Assembly: GCA_051208045.1 (NCBI GenBank)
Contig: JBPJFY010000009.1
Location: forward strand, 62,001-126,000
Source: LZORAL124-50-18 sp051208045
GTDB lineage: Bacteria; Pseudomonadota; Gammaproteobacteria; Pseudomonadales; Oleiphilaceae
DNA: 64,000 bases
Direction: 5' to 3'
A model generated the notes under the pieces. That model ran no database searches. It was not told the origin of the DNA and saw only the letters and a list, made by a program, of their open reading frames with translations. Position numbers and translations under genes: made by a program. Shown in pieces: positions 1 to 9,287 of the stretch. Each line of letters opens with the position of its first letter. Within the stretch, counting starts at the first letter, position 1.

Positions 1-130
1 GTAAATAGCCGTCTTGTGTGTTTTAATAGAATTAGGTGAGGCAAAGTAAGACTGAGCACCGGGTCACGATTTGCCAGGGCCGTTGAGCGTAAAGTGAAAC
101 CCTCTGGGCGATTGCCTATCCACATGTACA

Positions 131-1585
<1,455 letters not shown>

Positions 1586-1609
1586 TCGACCAGCAACAAA
1601 TCACATACT

Positions 1610-1638
1610 GCCTCACAGTTTCTGTGGGGCTTTTTTTT
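1610..1638 (+). terminator. Rho-independent terminator after the DUF4214 gene
   Basis: A 9-bp stem (GCCTCACAG pairing with CTGTGGGGC, one G-T pair) with a TTT loop is followed directly by eight T. It lies 25 bp after the DUF4214 stop codon. Confidence 0.9.
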
Positions 1639-1741
1639 GGCTGTACTTTTTCGGTGAGCTTCAAACCCGTGTGAGCCTTAATATGAGCTAAACTAACAAT
1701 GGGCAGTTTATATCCACTTGTATTCCGAGAATCCATGCACC

Positions 1742-2440
1742 ATGCGACAGTTTTTCTATTGTATGCTTGTTGGTACATTGTTCGTTTCAACGATTGGTTG
1801 GAGCGAAACCTGGAGAATCACTTCTCTGGAGTGGCCACCATACTCCGGTGAACAGCTTGAGGGAGGCGGAACAGCTGTTCAAGAACTTAGAGATTTGCTT
1901 GCACAGAAAAATATTGAGCTCGCTGTCGATTTTGTGCCTTGGGCACGCGCACAAGAATATGCTGCCAGTGAAAAATACATTGGCTACTTCCCCGCTTGGC
2001 CTGAGGAGGTTCAAAAGGGATTTGTCGCCTCAAAAAACGTGCAGTTCTCGGTGGTAGGATTGCTGTATCATGGAAACCAGGCGCCGGAGTGGGGCAGCAT
2101 GGTCGACCTTTTTGAGCGTTATAATGTGGGACTGATTCGCACCTATGTTTATCCGGCAGCGATTGAAGCCGCAGCAAAATTATATCCCTATCATGTTGCT
2201 CTTGCTCCGCATGAAATCAGTTTGCTGCGTATGCTGGATGCGGGGCGGATGGATGTTGCCATTACCGATCCTGCTGTGATGCTGTATTACGCCAGGCAGG
2301 AGTCTTTGACGCATGTACGCGCATCCCCACGGATCATTGAACGTAAACCTTTGGTGCTGGCATTTCATGCGAGGCCAAGCAATCTCATGCGCGTTGAGAT
2401 GTTGAATGCTTTGATCGAGCATAAAAAAGGGGCTCAGTAA
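1742..2440 (+). CDS. Periplasmic substrate-binding-like protein (SBP family 3 type)
   Basis: About 232 residues. The ATG at 1742 is preferred over the in-frame TTG at 1718 because it begins a clear signal peptide (MRQFFYC..., hydrophobic core, cleavage near GWS-ET). The mature start 'WRITSLEWPPYSGE' followed by GGTAVQELRDLL and VPWARAQEYA is the usual beginning of bacterial extracellular solute-binding family 3 proteins, as is the late 'GRMDVAITDP' segment. There is no permease or ATPase beside it. Solitary members of this kind are frequent in marine gammaproteobacteria, and their ligands are mostly unknown. The sequence does not allow an amino-acid ligand to be assigned. A related solitary protein is at 14553-15332. 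Confidence 0.75.
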   Translation: MRQFFYCMLVGTLFVSTIGWSETWRITSLEWPPYSGEQLEGGGTAVQELRDLLAQKNIELAVDFVPWARAQEYAASEKYIGYFPAWPEEVQKGFVASKNVQFSVVGLLYHGNQAPEWGSMVDLFERYNVGLIRTYVYPAAIEAAAKLYPYHVALAPHEISLLRMLDAGRMDVAITDPAVMLYYARQESLTHVRASPRIIERKPLVLAFHARPSNLMRVEMLNALIEHKKGAQ

Positions 2441-2622
2441 CCTGTACCATTTCACTCCAGTTCTGCAGGTTTTGGTATAGGCCAAGGCAACAAGTGCTGT
2501 TTCTTAGATTTTTTTCTTGAATAATGCAATCTCCTAACAAGTGACGGGCAATCTCAAACGATTATCCGGTGACGACGAAGTCTGTACGCTGGAGGCTCAG
2601 TTGATTGAATTTTGGAGGAATT

Positions 2623-3483
2623 ATGGAATACACGCATATACTGTTTGAACAACGTGGCCCGGTGAGCATCATCACGTTTAACCGGCCGGAAGTGAAAAAC
2701 TGTTTGGGCAGCACGGCACATGAAGAGTTGTGCCATGCCTTTGACCGGTTTCGCTCGGATGATCAAGCGCTGGTCGCGGTGATCACCGGCGCGGGGGATA
2801 CCGCGTTTTGTGCGGGCGGGGATCTCAAGGCTGCCTTTGCCGGAAACCCACCCATTCCGGTTACGCCCGCCGATATTGCGCGCCACAACCGCGGGGAAGC
2901 GCCGGGTTGCATCGGCCCAACGCGCTGGACAGATATCTACAAACCGATCATTGCGGCAATCAATGGGGTAGCTTACGCCGGTGGGCTGGAGTGGGCCTGC
3001 TTGGCGGATATGCGTATCGTGGAAGCGCATGCGTCTTTCGGGGTGACTTGCCGCCGCTGGAACATTGGCCTGGCAGATGGTGGAACTCAGCGCTTGCCAC
3101 GTATTGTTGGCATGGGGCGGGCGATGGAGCTGATTCTCACCGGGAAGGTGATTGATGCGGACGAAGCCTATCGTATCGGCCTGGCCAATGAGGTGGTACC
3201 GAAAGGAGCGGGATTGGCGCGGGCGATCGAGCTCGCGGAGTTTATCGCCGGCTTGCCGCAGGATGCCCTTAGAAACGACAAAGAAGCCGCTGTGCGCGGA
3301 TTTGGTGAGCCGTTGAGAGAAGGGCTTCGCATTGAAGCGGAATGTTTTAACCGGGTGACCACATCGGAAGAAGCAAGGGCGCGTATGTTTGAAGGATTGC
3401 GGCGCTTTAATGAGCGAGATCATCCGGACCGTGTGTCCGGGCTGGCGAAAACGCCGGGCATCGTTCGATCGGAAATGGGCTAG
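2623..3483 (+). CDS. Enoyl-CoA hydratase/isomerase (crotonase) family protein
   Basis: 286 residues from the ATG at 2623, which has GGAGG 4 nt upstream (2614-2618); an in-frame TTG at 2605 lacks such support. Crotonase features are visible: the N-terminal 'GPVSIITFNRPEVKN', the oxyanion-hole segment 'AFCAGGDLKA' (about residues 61-70), and 'GLEWACLADMRI', in which Glu123 matches the first catalytic Glu of hydratases. At the position of the second catalytic Glu (rat Glu164) this protein has Cys143, within a VTCRRWNIGL segment. That segment is typical of a sub-group that is not a plain beta-oxidation hydratase, so the reaction is uncertain. The AraC-family gene 23 bp downstream is probably co-transcribed and may control this acyl-CoA step. 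Confidence 0.85.
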   Translation: MEYTHILFEQRGPVSIITFNRPEVKNCLGSTAHEELCHAFDRFRSDDQALVAVITGAGDTAFCAGGDLKAAFAGNPPIPVTPADIARHNRGEAPGCIGPTRWTDIYKPIIAAINGVAYAGGLEWACLADMRIVEAHASFGVTCRRWNIGLADGGTQRLPRIVGMGRAMELILTGKVIDADEAYRIGLANEVVPKGAGLARAIELAEFIAGLPQDALRNDKEAAVRGFGEPLREGLRIEAECFNRVTTSEEARARMFEGLRRFNERDHPDRVSGLAKTPGIVRSEMG

Positions 3484-3506
3484 GCAAAGACCAACAATCA
3501 CAGACA

Positions 3507-4550
3507 ATGACAGGTTTCGAAGACAAGCTGATTGAGCCAACCATCCCCTGTGAGTTTGTGGGGGATGTGCTTCAGGCGTGTGGATATCGGGGGGCCGATA
3601 CCGACGCACTGCTGGCCGAGGTTGGACTGGATGCCGCGCGCTTACGGGTGAGCGGCAGCCGAATTTCTGTGGTCGACTATGCGCGGCTATTTGAGCGAGT
3701 CATTGGGGTTACTCAGGATGGCTTTTTAGGATTTTTGGATGATCCTGTGCCGAGTAAATCTTTCGGTGTGTTTGCCTGCCAGATGGCCGCCTGCAGAAAC
3801 CTGAAACAGGTACTTCGGCAGGCGAATCTTTTTTACCGCCTGTTTACGCAACAGTTTCACTTTGATGTCGAGGAAGAGAATGAACAGGCCCGTATCGTGC
3901 TGCAATTCATCGAAACACAGCCGTTCGATTACCGGTTTATTTACCAGAGCATACTGTTGGTGTTGGTGCGGTTGATGCACTGGTTTATCGGTGAACCCAT
4001 TCGTCCGACAGCCGTCTCGTTTACCTTTGATGGGGTGCATCTTGACCCCTATCTTCGCTATCTCTTTGACTGTCCGGTGTATTACAAACAGCCGCAGAAT
4101 ACGCTGTGTATTGAACGACATTTGCTCACGGTGCCTTGCTCAACCACGTTAGACCAGGTGAATCTGATGCTGCGCGACAGTGCACGCATGATGCTGGTCA
4201 GCCATCGTCCGGCGCCATATACCCGGCAGGTGCGCAAAGCACTGGTGTTGCGTGCCGGGGGAAACTGGCCCAGCGCAGAAGACGTCGCCGCGACCATGCG
4301 CATGTCGAAAAACCTATTGTGGCGAAAGCTGAAAAAAGAAGGCACTACTTTTCTGGAAATTCGGGATGCGGTAAAACGAGACTTCGCGATGGCGCTGATG
4401 GATGACGGGCACTTGCCTGTATGTGCCATTGCCGAAAGGGTGGGATTTGCAGACCTGAGCGCATTCAATAAAGCGTTCCACAAGTGGGTGGGGCAGTCCC
4501 CGTCTGCCTATCGCACCGCGCTGCTGGGCGTTCGCCCGGAAGCCGAATAA
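3507..4550 (+). CDS. AraC-family regulator with AraC-type N-terminal sensory domain
   Basis: 347 residues. The N-terminal two thirds resemble the 'arabinose-binding-like' sensory domain found in OruR/ArgR-type regulators ('SVVDYARLFERVIGVTQDGFLGF', 'CRNLKQVLRQANLFYRLF', 'HWFIGEPIRPTAVSF'). The C-terminal AraC DNA-binding domain occupies about residues 245-340, with two helix-turn-helix units ending in 'VGFADLSAFNKAFHKWVGQSPSAYR'. It starts 23 bp after the crotonase stop codon, so the two are likely one transcript. Regulators of this type often sense a metabolite of the linked pathway, here perhaps an acyl compound (inference). Confidence 0.88.
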   Translation: MTGFEDKLIEPTIPCEFVGDVLQACGYRGADTDALLAEVGLDAARLRVSGSRISVVDYARLFERVIGVTQDGFLGFLDDPVPSKSFGVFACQMAACRNLKQVLRQANLFYRLFTQQFHFDVEEENEQARIVLQFIETQPFDYRFIYQSILLVLVRLMHWFIGEPIRPTAVSFTFDGVHLDPYLRYLFDCPVYYKQPQNTLCIERHLLTVPCSTTLDQVNLMLRDSARMMLVSHRPAPYTRQVRKALVLRAGGNWPSAEDVAATMRMSKNLLWRKLKKEGTTFLEIRDAVKRDFAMALMDDGHLPVCAIAERVGFADLSAFNKAFHKWVGQSPSAYRTALLGVRPEAE

Positions 4551-4584
4551 TCTAACTCATCCCTTCGGCTTTCAGGAAACCGGG

Positions 4585-5592
4585 CTAATCCAGCCGGCCA
4601 TCGCCCATGATCGCTCGAACCCGCTTGTGCTCGTTCTTATCAAAATGAGAAGTGAGCAGTGCATCTACGGAGGCGGCCTTGTCCTCGTCACTGAGGCTGG
4701 ATATCAGAATGGCCGTGCGTTCGGCGGAGAATCGGGTCAGTCGTTCTTTCCACGCCTTGCGGTCCTGGTCCAGTTGGGCCAGGGCTTGAGCGGCCTCCGT
4801 TCCCAGAGAATTTTCCCTGAGTTGAAAAACCACTTCCTCACTGGCACCGCTGGCTTGTACTTCAGTAACCTGTTCTCTGATGTGGGCATGCTTCTGTACC
4901 CGCAGACGGCTCGCCGCAATGTCGGCAGGAAGCAGGGTGGCAGCTTGTGCGAGCTGGCTGCGTTTTTCTTCCTTGGTGAGAGTCGTGTCGCGGGAGATGC
5001 GTATCTGGGCGATCATGTAGTCGTTCTGCGCATCTTCACGCGCGAAAAACTGAGCGCTTTCAGCTGAGTCAAAATAGTGTGAACGCAACGCATGAAGCGC
5101 GCTCTGGGTGGCGACTAACGTGTCTGCATACGCAGGATCATTTGTCGGTGTTTGCGCGCTGACATAATCCAATTCGGCGAGGGCAATTTTGTAGTCGATA
5201 TAGCGTTTGAGCAATGAGAACGCTTCGGATCTTGCCGGCTCTGGCAGCGCATTGTGGATTTCCGCCTGAATCAGACGAATGACGCCCGCCAGGTCAGTTT
5301 CACCCAGCGATGAGAGATAATGATCAAACAGCTCTCTCACAGCCAGGGTTGGGATGAGTCGTCGGTTGTGATTGATCTGAAAGTCTGCCTGAAAATGAAC
5401 CTCCGCCAGTGAGGCGGGTATCCCTGCGGCCGGACTGGCTTTCGTTGTCGGTTGTTCAAAGCGTTGTTGATTGATCTGTTTCAGCTGAGCGTAAGTGGGT
5501 GAGCTCGGTAAGGCTTCACCGTCTCCGATCAGCTGGCGCAGGCAAAGCGCGGCAGCGATTAGCGCCAAGCTGGCAAGGGCAATTTTTTTCAT
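4585..5592 (-). CDS. lifO: Lipase-specific foldase (lipase chaperone)
   Basis: 335 residues. An N-terminal membrane anchor (MKKIALASLALIAAALCL) is followed by a Pro/Ala/Thr-rich linker and a helical domain. The family motif R-x-x-F-D-Y-x-L-S appears as RELFDHYLSSLGE at residues 86-98, with His91 in place of the usual Tyr. The length matches inner-membrane steric foldases (about 340 residues), which wrap around the secreted lipase in the periplasm to bring it to the active fold. It is the gene directly downstream of the lipase. A GGGGA sequence just before the ATG and after the hairpin T-run can serve as ribosome site. Confidence 0.93.
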   Translation of the reverse strand: MKKIALASLALIAAALCLRQLIGDGEALPSSPTYAQLKQINQQRFEQPTTKASPAAGIPASLAEVHFQADFQINHNRRLIPTLAVRELFDHYLSSLGETDLAGVIRLIQAEIHNALPEPARSEAFSLLKRYIDYKIALAELDYVSAQTPTNDPAYADTLVATQSALHALRSHYFDSAESAQFFAREDAQNDYMIAQIRISRDTTLTKEEKRSQLAQAATLLPADIAASRLRVQKHAHIREQVTEVQASGASEEVVFQLRENSLGTEAAQALAQLDQDRKAWKERLTRFSAERTAILISSLSDEDKAASVDALLTSHFDKNEHKRVRAIMGDGRLD

Positions 5593-5603
5593 CCGTATCC
5601 CCG

Positions 5604-5629
5604 AAAAAAAGAGGGGTCAAATGACCCCC
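5604..5629 (-). terminator. Intrinsic terminator or attenuator between lipase and foldase
   Basis: On the minus strand, GGGGTC-ATTT-GACCCC forms a perfect 6-bp GC-rich hairpin (with flanking extra G/C) followed by TC and seven T. It begins about 30 nt after the lipase stop codon and ends 11 nt before the foldase ATG, so it lies wholly inside the operon. Partial read-through would give less foldase than lipase. Its strength is not known. Confidence 0.75.
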
Positions 5630-5658
5630 AATGAGTTGGCCAGGGCATAAAATCAGCG

Positions 5659-6618
5659 TTAAAGACCGGCGTTTTTTAGGCGGTTGGCGTGGTCCTTGAA
5701 CAATGTTTTCGGATTGGTCTCCAGCAGTGACGTTAATCCCAGTACGTGGTTGTTAATGTCAATGTGGTTCATGAAGTAGTTGTCTCTCAGCACCTTGCCA
5801 AAGTGGGAGGCACAACGCCCGGTGATGCCGTCGTTATCATCGCCCTTGTCAAAGGCAAGACCGGTAATTGCAAACAGTGCATCGGAAATATCCACCCCCG
5901 TCGTCAGGTGACCGGTACCGCTCCAGGAATACAACTTGATGTTCTGGCCATTGATCGTGACCTGTGATGGCCCATTGCCGCTATGACTTGTGGGTAATCC
6001 GTGAGGATACGTGGCGTTGTATTGCTGTGAGCCTGCGGCGTTGAACTCGCCCAGCATGGCATAAATATCGGCATTCGATTTTTTGTTGTCCGACAGCAGG
6101 TTGACCAGGTCGCCGACCGCGTTGGCGAAGACTTTAAATAGTGTGCCCTGTACCGTGTTCGGAGGCGCGGCGTTCGAGACTACGTCAGCGACCGGCGAGC
6201 CGGTATGGGGCGTGTGCATGGTGGTGACCGATGCGACCAGGTCCGGGCGTGTTTCCATCACATAGCGGGAGGTCATGCCGCCCTGGCTGTGGCCCATCAG
6301 GTTGAACTTCTTGATCTTGCCACCGGACGCGGCTTTGATCTCTTCCAGCTGAGCGATCAGCTCCTCACCGCGTCCGACTGAACTGTCGAATGCGTTGATT
6401 TTCGCCACGTAGACTTCTCCGCCCTGGCGCTCGATGGCGTTGGGGATTTGATACCAGTAGTCCACGATGGCGATGGTGTCGAACGCAAAAATCCCGGGGA
6501 CCAGCATGATGGGGTGTTCGGTTTTGGTATAAGTGAAGTAGTTTGATAAGAAGCCTGCGTGAGCGGTGGTAGCCAGTGAGCAGGTAAGCGCTGCCGTTAG
6601 GGCGATGGTTTTTTTCAT
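5659..6618 (-). CDS. lipA: Secreted triacylglycerol lipase (Pseudomonas family I type)
   Basis: 319 residues with a signal peptide (MKKTIALTAALTCSLATTAHA). The mature enzyme has the oxyanion segment 'MLVPGIFAFD' and the nucleophile elbow GHSQG (Ser111). By alignment the Asp is Asp263 (in DNDG) and the His is His285 (in FMNHID). The C-terminal 'RDNYFMNHID' and 'HANRLKNAGL' closely match P. aeruginosa LipA, which is exported through the type II system after folding by its foldase; the foldase gene lies just downstream here. The Pseudomonas disulfide is not conserved: Cys269 remains (GRCASH), but its partner position is Ser213 (PTSHSGNG). A divergent AraC-type gene begins about 0.2 kb upstream. 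Confidence 0.95.
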   Translation of the reverse strand: MKKTIALTAALTCSLATTAHAGFLSNYFTYTKTEHPIMLVPGIFAFDTIAIVDYWYQIPNAIERQGGEVYVAKINAFDSSVGRGEELIAQLEEIKAASGGKIKKFNLMGHSQGGMTSRYVMETRPDLVASVTTMHTPHTGSPVADVVSNAAPPNTVQGTLFKVFANAVGDLVNLLSDNKKSNADIYAMLGEFNAAGSQQYNATYPHGLPTSHSGNGPSQVTINGQNIKLYSWSGTGHLTTGVDISDALFAITGLAFDKGDDNDGITGRCASHFGKVLRDNYFMNHIDINNHVLGLTSLLETNPKTLFKDHANRLKNAGL

Positions 6619-6826
6619 GACGTTTTCCTCTGAGTTATTTTTATACTGAGTTTGCGATCAGCCGGCAGACTATGTCATCAACGCCAAGCGCTGCGATTGT
6701 AGAAACTGATACACCTGTGTTTTTTATCCAGCAAATGAGAGCCAGCTCTCAAATCATTACAGTAATGGTGACAACAGGTTCGAATCACGTTAGTTTGGCG
6801 TACGCGTGTACCTTAAAAATAAAACG

Positions 6827-7621
6827 ATGCATAAAAAGTCTTTAATCTATCTGGGGAAAAAGCGAACACTGTTTATCGGTTATCTCGGTGATCCGCTTTA
6901 TCTGGCTCAAGGCGCAGCTACATTGCACCTTTCTTTGGGCACGCCGGTGTACGTTAGGCAATGTGGGAATGGCGGCGAATATTGGAGTACGTCGGTATTG
7001 ATTCCCTCGGGGTGTGCCGTGCTGATTGACACCCGTCAGCAGCCCGTGGTCAACCTCAATCTGGATGTTATGGGGGCAGATCAGTACCTTCTCGCGAAGC
7101 GTATGCAGCGAATCGATGGTGCGTTGTCGTTTGACCTCAAGGGCGAAGCACATTTTCGAGCGAAACTGCAGCATCTTTTTGCAACGCAGGCGGCGTTGAG
7201 TGAAACCAAAGACACCTTGGAGGCGTTGCTGCGTCATGGGAGTGACAGTGCGTTCGTGGTTGAGCCACGGGTTCAGGCTGTGGTGGACTTAATTCAAAGT
7301 TCGATCGGTCAAAACCTGTCGATTGAGTACCTGGCAGATAAGGTTAATCTCTCTGTACCCGGATTGACGAAGTTGTTTAAGAAACAGACGGGCGTGCCCA
7401 TTCGGCGTTATCGGCAGTGGCACCGGCTGTACATCACCGCCACAGAAATTGGTAATGGCAAAACACTCACCGAAGCCGCGCTGGCGGCGGGTTTTGTCGA
7501 TTTGCCACACTGCACACACACCTTCAATCTCATGCTGGGGATGAAGCCCTCCTACTTCCTTCAGCGCCCGGACGAAATTCAGGTCATCACCGAAGCATCT
7601 GCGGACTTGAGGTGTGGTTGA
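6827..7621 (+). CDS. AraC-family transcriptional regulator
   Basis: 264 residues from ATG 6827; an in-frame GTG at 6806 would add seven. The C-terminal part (about 160-255) is an AraC DNA-binding domain: 'LSIEYLADKVNLSVPGLTKLFKKQTG' forms the first helix-turn-helix, and 'TLTEAALAAGFVDLPHCTHTFNLMLGMKPSYFL' the second. The N-terminal part resembles the sensor of short AraC proteins, and I cannot name its ligand. It is transcribed away from the lipase gene with about 0.2 kb between them, so lipase control is plausible but not shown. Confidence 0.82.
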   Translation: MHKKSLIYLGKKRTLFIGYLGDPLYLAQGAATLHLSLGTPVYVRQCGNGGEYWSTSVLIPSGCAVLIDTRQQPVVNLNLDVMGADQYLLAKRMQRIDGALSFDLKGEAHFRAKLQHLFATQAALSETKDTLEALLRHGSDSAFVVEPRVQAVVDLIQSSIGQNLSIEYLADKVNLSVPGLTKLFKKQTGVPIRRYRQWHRLYITATEIGNGKTLTEAALAAGFVDLPHCTHTFNLMLGMKPSYFLQRPDEIQVITEASADLRCG

Positions 7622-7644
7622 GTGCCCCGATTGAAAGGGCGTTT

Positions 7645-7663
7645 CGCTGTACGCGCTACAGCG
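7645..7663. repeat. Perfect 7-bp inverted repeat at a convergent gene junction
   Basis: CGCTGTA and TACAGCG are separated by five bases and overlap the stop codon of the photolyase gene. The convergent AraC gene ends 24 bp to the left. There is no T-run on either side, so a terminator role is only possible. Confidence 0.35.
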
Positions 7664-9212
7664 ATGCCAGGTCTTCGAGCACAGTCCTGGCGTGATTGCG
7701 GATTGCCGTTTGCTGCTCTGCGTCCATTTTCGTCCAATGCTTCACCGGAAAGCTCATGCGGGGATTTCGAGCAAATTGATCCTGGTGCTGATCTATGAAA
7801 TGCCAGTACAGGCTGTTAAGCGGACAGGCAAGAGCACCGGTTTTCTCTTTCACCTGATAGTGACAGCCTGAACAGTAGTCGCTCATCTTATTCACATAAT
7901 TACCACTCGCGGCATAAGGCTTGGTGGCAATCCAGCCGCCATCGGCAAACAGGGCCATTCCACGGGTATTGGGCAGCTCAACCCACTCGATGGCGTCCAG
8001 GTAAATGCCTAAATACCATTGGTCTACCTCGCCCGGTGCCAGTCCGGCCAGGAGCGCAAAATTGCCCGTGATCATTAAACGCTGTATATGGTGGGCATAG
8101 GCATGATCGAGGGATTGGGTGATCGCAGCACTCATGCAGGCCATCTGCGTCTCTCCCGTCCAGAACCAGTCTGGCAGCGGACGATGTGCCTGTAAATAAT
8201 TCTTCTTGGAATAGTCCGGCATATTTACCCAGTACATACCACGCACGTATTCCCGCCAACCAAGAATCTGACGGACGAAGCCTTCGATTTGGGGCAGGGT
8301 GATGACGTCCGGGTTCTGATAATAAGATTCCAGCGCGGTATCGATGACCTCCCGAGGACTGATCAGCTTGCAATTCAGCGAGAAACTGAGGCGGGAGTGA
8401 TACAGGCTCCAGGCGTAAGGACTGTTGCGTGTCATCGCATCCTGAAAGGTGCCAAAAAGCGGTAGCAAGTGTGTACAAAAATGCTTGAGTAATTCGATCG
8501 ATTGTTCGCGGTTGATAGGCCATGGCAAGTGGTCACTGGTTTTGCCAATGGTTGAAATCTGATGTCGCTTCAGGCGGTCTAAAAGGGGTTGGATCGGGGT
8601 GGAAAAAATCAAGGGTTGCGGGATCGCGGCAACATCGGCGGGCTTCATTGACTTGCGGTTGGCCACATCAAAATTCCATTGACCGCCCAGCGGCTGATCT
8701 CCGTCCATCAGGATTGCAAAGCGCTGGCGCATTTTCCGGTAGAAGGTCTCCATGCGTACATGTTTTCCGGCGTTGAAATAGCGCTTGAGCTCATCAAATG
8801 GGAGCAAAAAATGGTCAGTATCCACTTCCTGCACAGGCACTGGCAGGGCAGTCGCGAGACGAGTGAGTTGTTCTCTCAGGCGGTACTCATCCGGGCGTTG
8901 GTAGCTGAAGCTGCTACAGCCGAGAGTCGAAACGTGTTGATGGATGAGCGCGTTCAAATCGGCGAACTCTGCCGTATCATCCAGCGTCAGGTAGATGACC
9001 CGGTGCCCCTCACTGACCAGGTGTTCAGCGAAGGACTGCATCGCCGTAAAAAAGGCAGCAATCTTTTGTATGTGATGCGTCACATAAGTTTGCTCCTGGT
9101 GCAACTCAGCAATCAAGTAGACTACCGAAGGGTTTACCTCGGAAAACCAGGAGTGTGCCGCGTTGAGTTGATCGCCGAGAATTAATCGGAGTTGTGTGGT
9201 GGTCATCATCAT
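7656..9212 (-). CDS. Iron-sulfur (6-4) photolyase / cryptochrome B-like protein
   Basis: 518 residues (ATG at 9212 or 9206). The opening 'QLRLILGDQLNAAHSWF' and the overall layout match the prokaryotic photolyase-related family (DPRP; PhrB of Agrobacterium, CryB of Rhodobacter). Known members carry FAD, a lumazine antenna and a [4Fe-4S] cluster, and several repair (6-4) photoproducts. The four cluster cysteines can be placed at Cys359, Cys447, Cys450 and Cys463. Their spacing (88, 3, 13) equals that of PhrB (350, 438, 441, 454). 'TGNFALLAGLAPGEVDQWYLGIYLDAIEW' covers part of the FAD-binding helical domain. It lies 75 bp downstream of a CRY-DASH gene on the same strand, so a light-damage repair operon is likely. 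Confidence 0.93.
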   Translation of the reverse strand: MMMTTTQLRLILGDQLNAAHSWFSEVNPSVVYLIAELHQEQTYVTHHIQKIAAFFTAMQSFAEHLVSEGHRVIYLTLDDTAEFADLNALIHQHVSTLGCSSFSYQRPDEYRLREQLTRLATALPVPVQEVDTDHFLLPFDELKRYFNAGKHVRMETFYRKMRQRFAILMDGDQPLGGQWNFDVANRKSMKPADVAAIPQPLIFSTPIQPLLDRLKRHQISTIGKTSDHLPWPINREQSIELLKHFCTHLLPLFGTFQDAMTRNSPYAWSLYHSRLSFSLNCKLISPREVIDTALESYYQNPDVITLPQIEGFVRQILGWREYVRGMYWVNMPDYSKKNYLQAHRPLPDWFWTGETQMACMSAAITQSLDHAYAHHIQRLMITGNFALLAGLAPGEVDQWYLGIYLDAIEWVELPNTRGMALFADGGWIATKPYAASGNYVNKMSDYCSGCHYQVKEKTGALACPLNSLYWHFIDQHQDQFARNPRMSFPVKHWTKMDAEQQTAIRNHARTVLEDLASL

Positions 9213-9287
9213 CTCTCTGTAATGTAGGGCACCCGTGTGGGCATGAACTTCACGTGTTGCGCGAGAGGTTCCGCGCCCAATTCATTA

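Noticed and set aside
2441..2475. Weak hairpin (AACCTG...CAGGTT) after the first binding-protein gene as terminator
   Set aside because: The six-base stem has a loop of about 20 bases and only a short T-run, too weak to call.
2554..3609. Minus-strand open frame of 351 codons
   Set aside because: It is opposite the crotonase gene, has no recognisable domain or ribosome site, and reflects the codon usage of the plus-strand gene.
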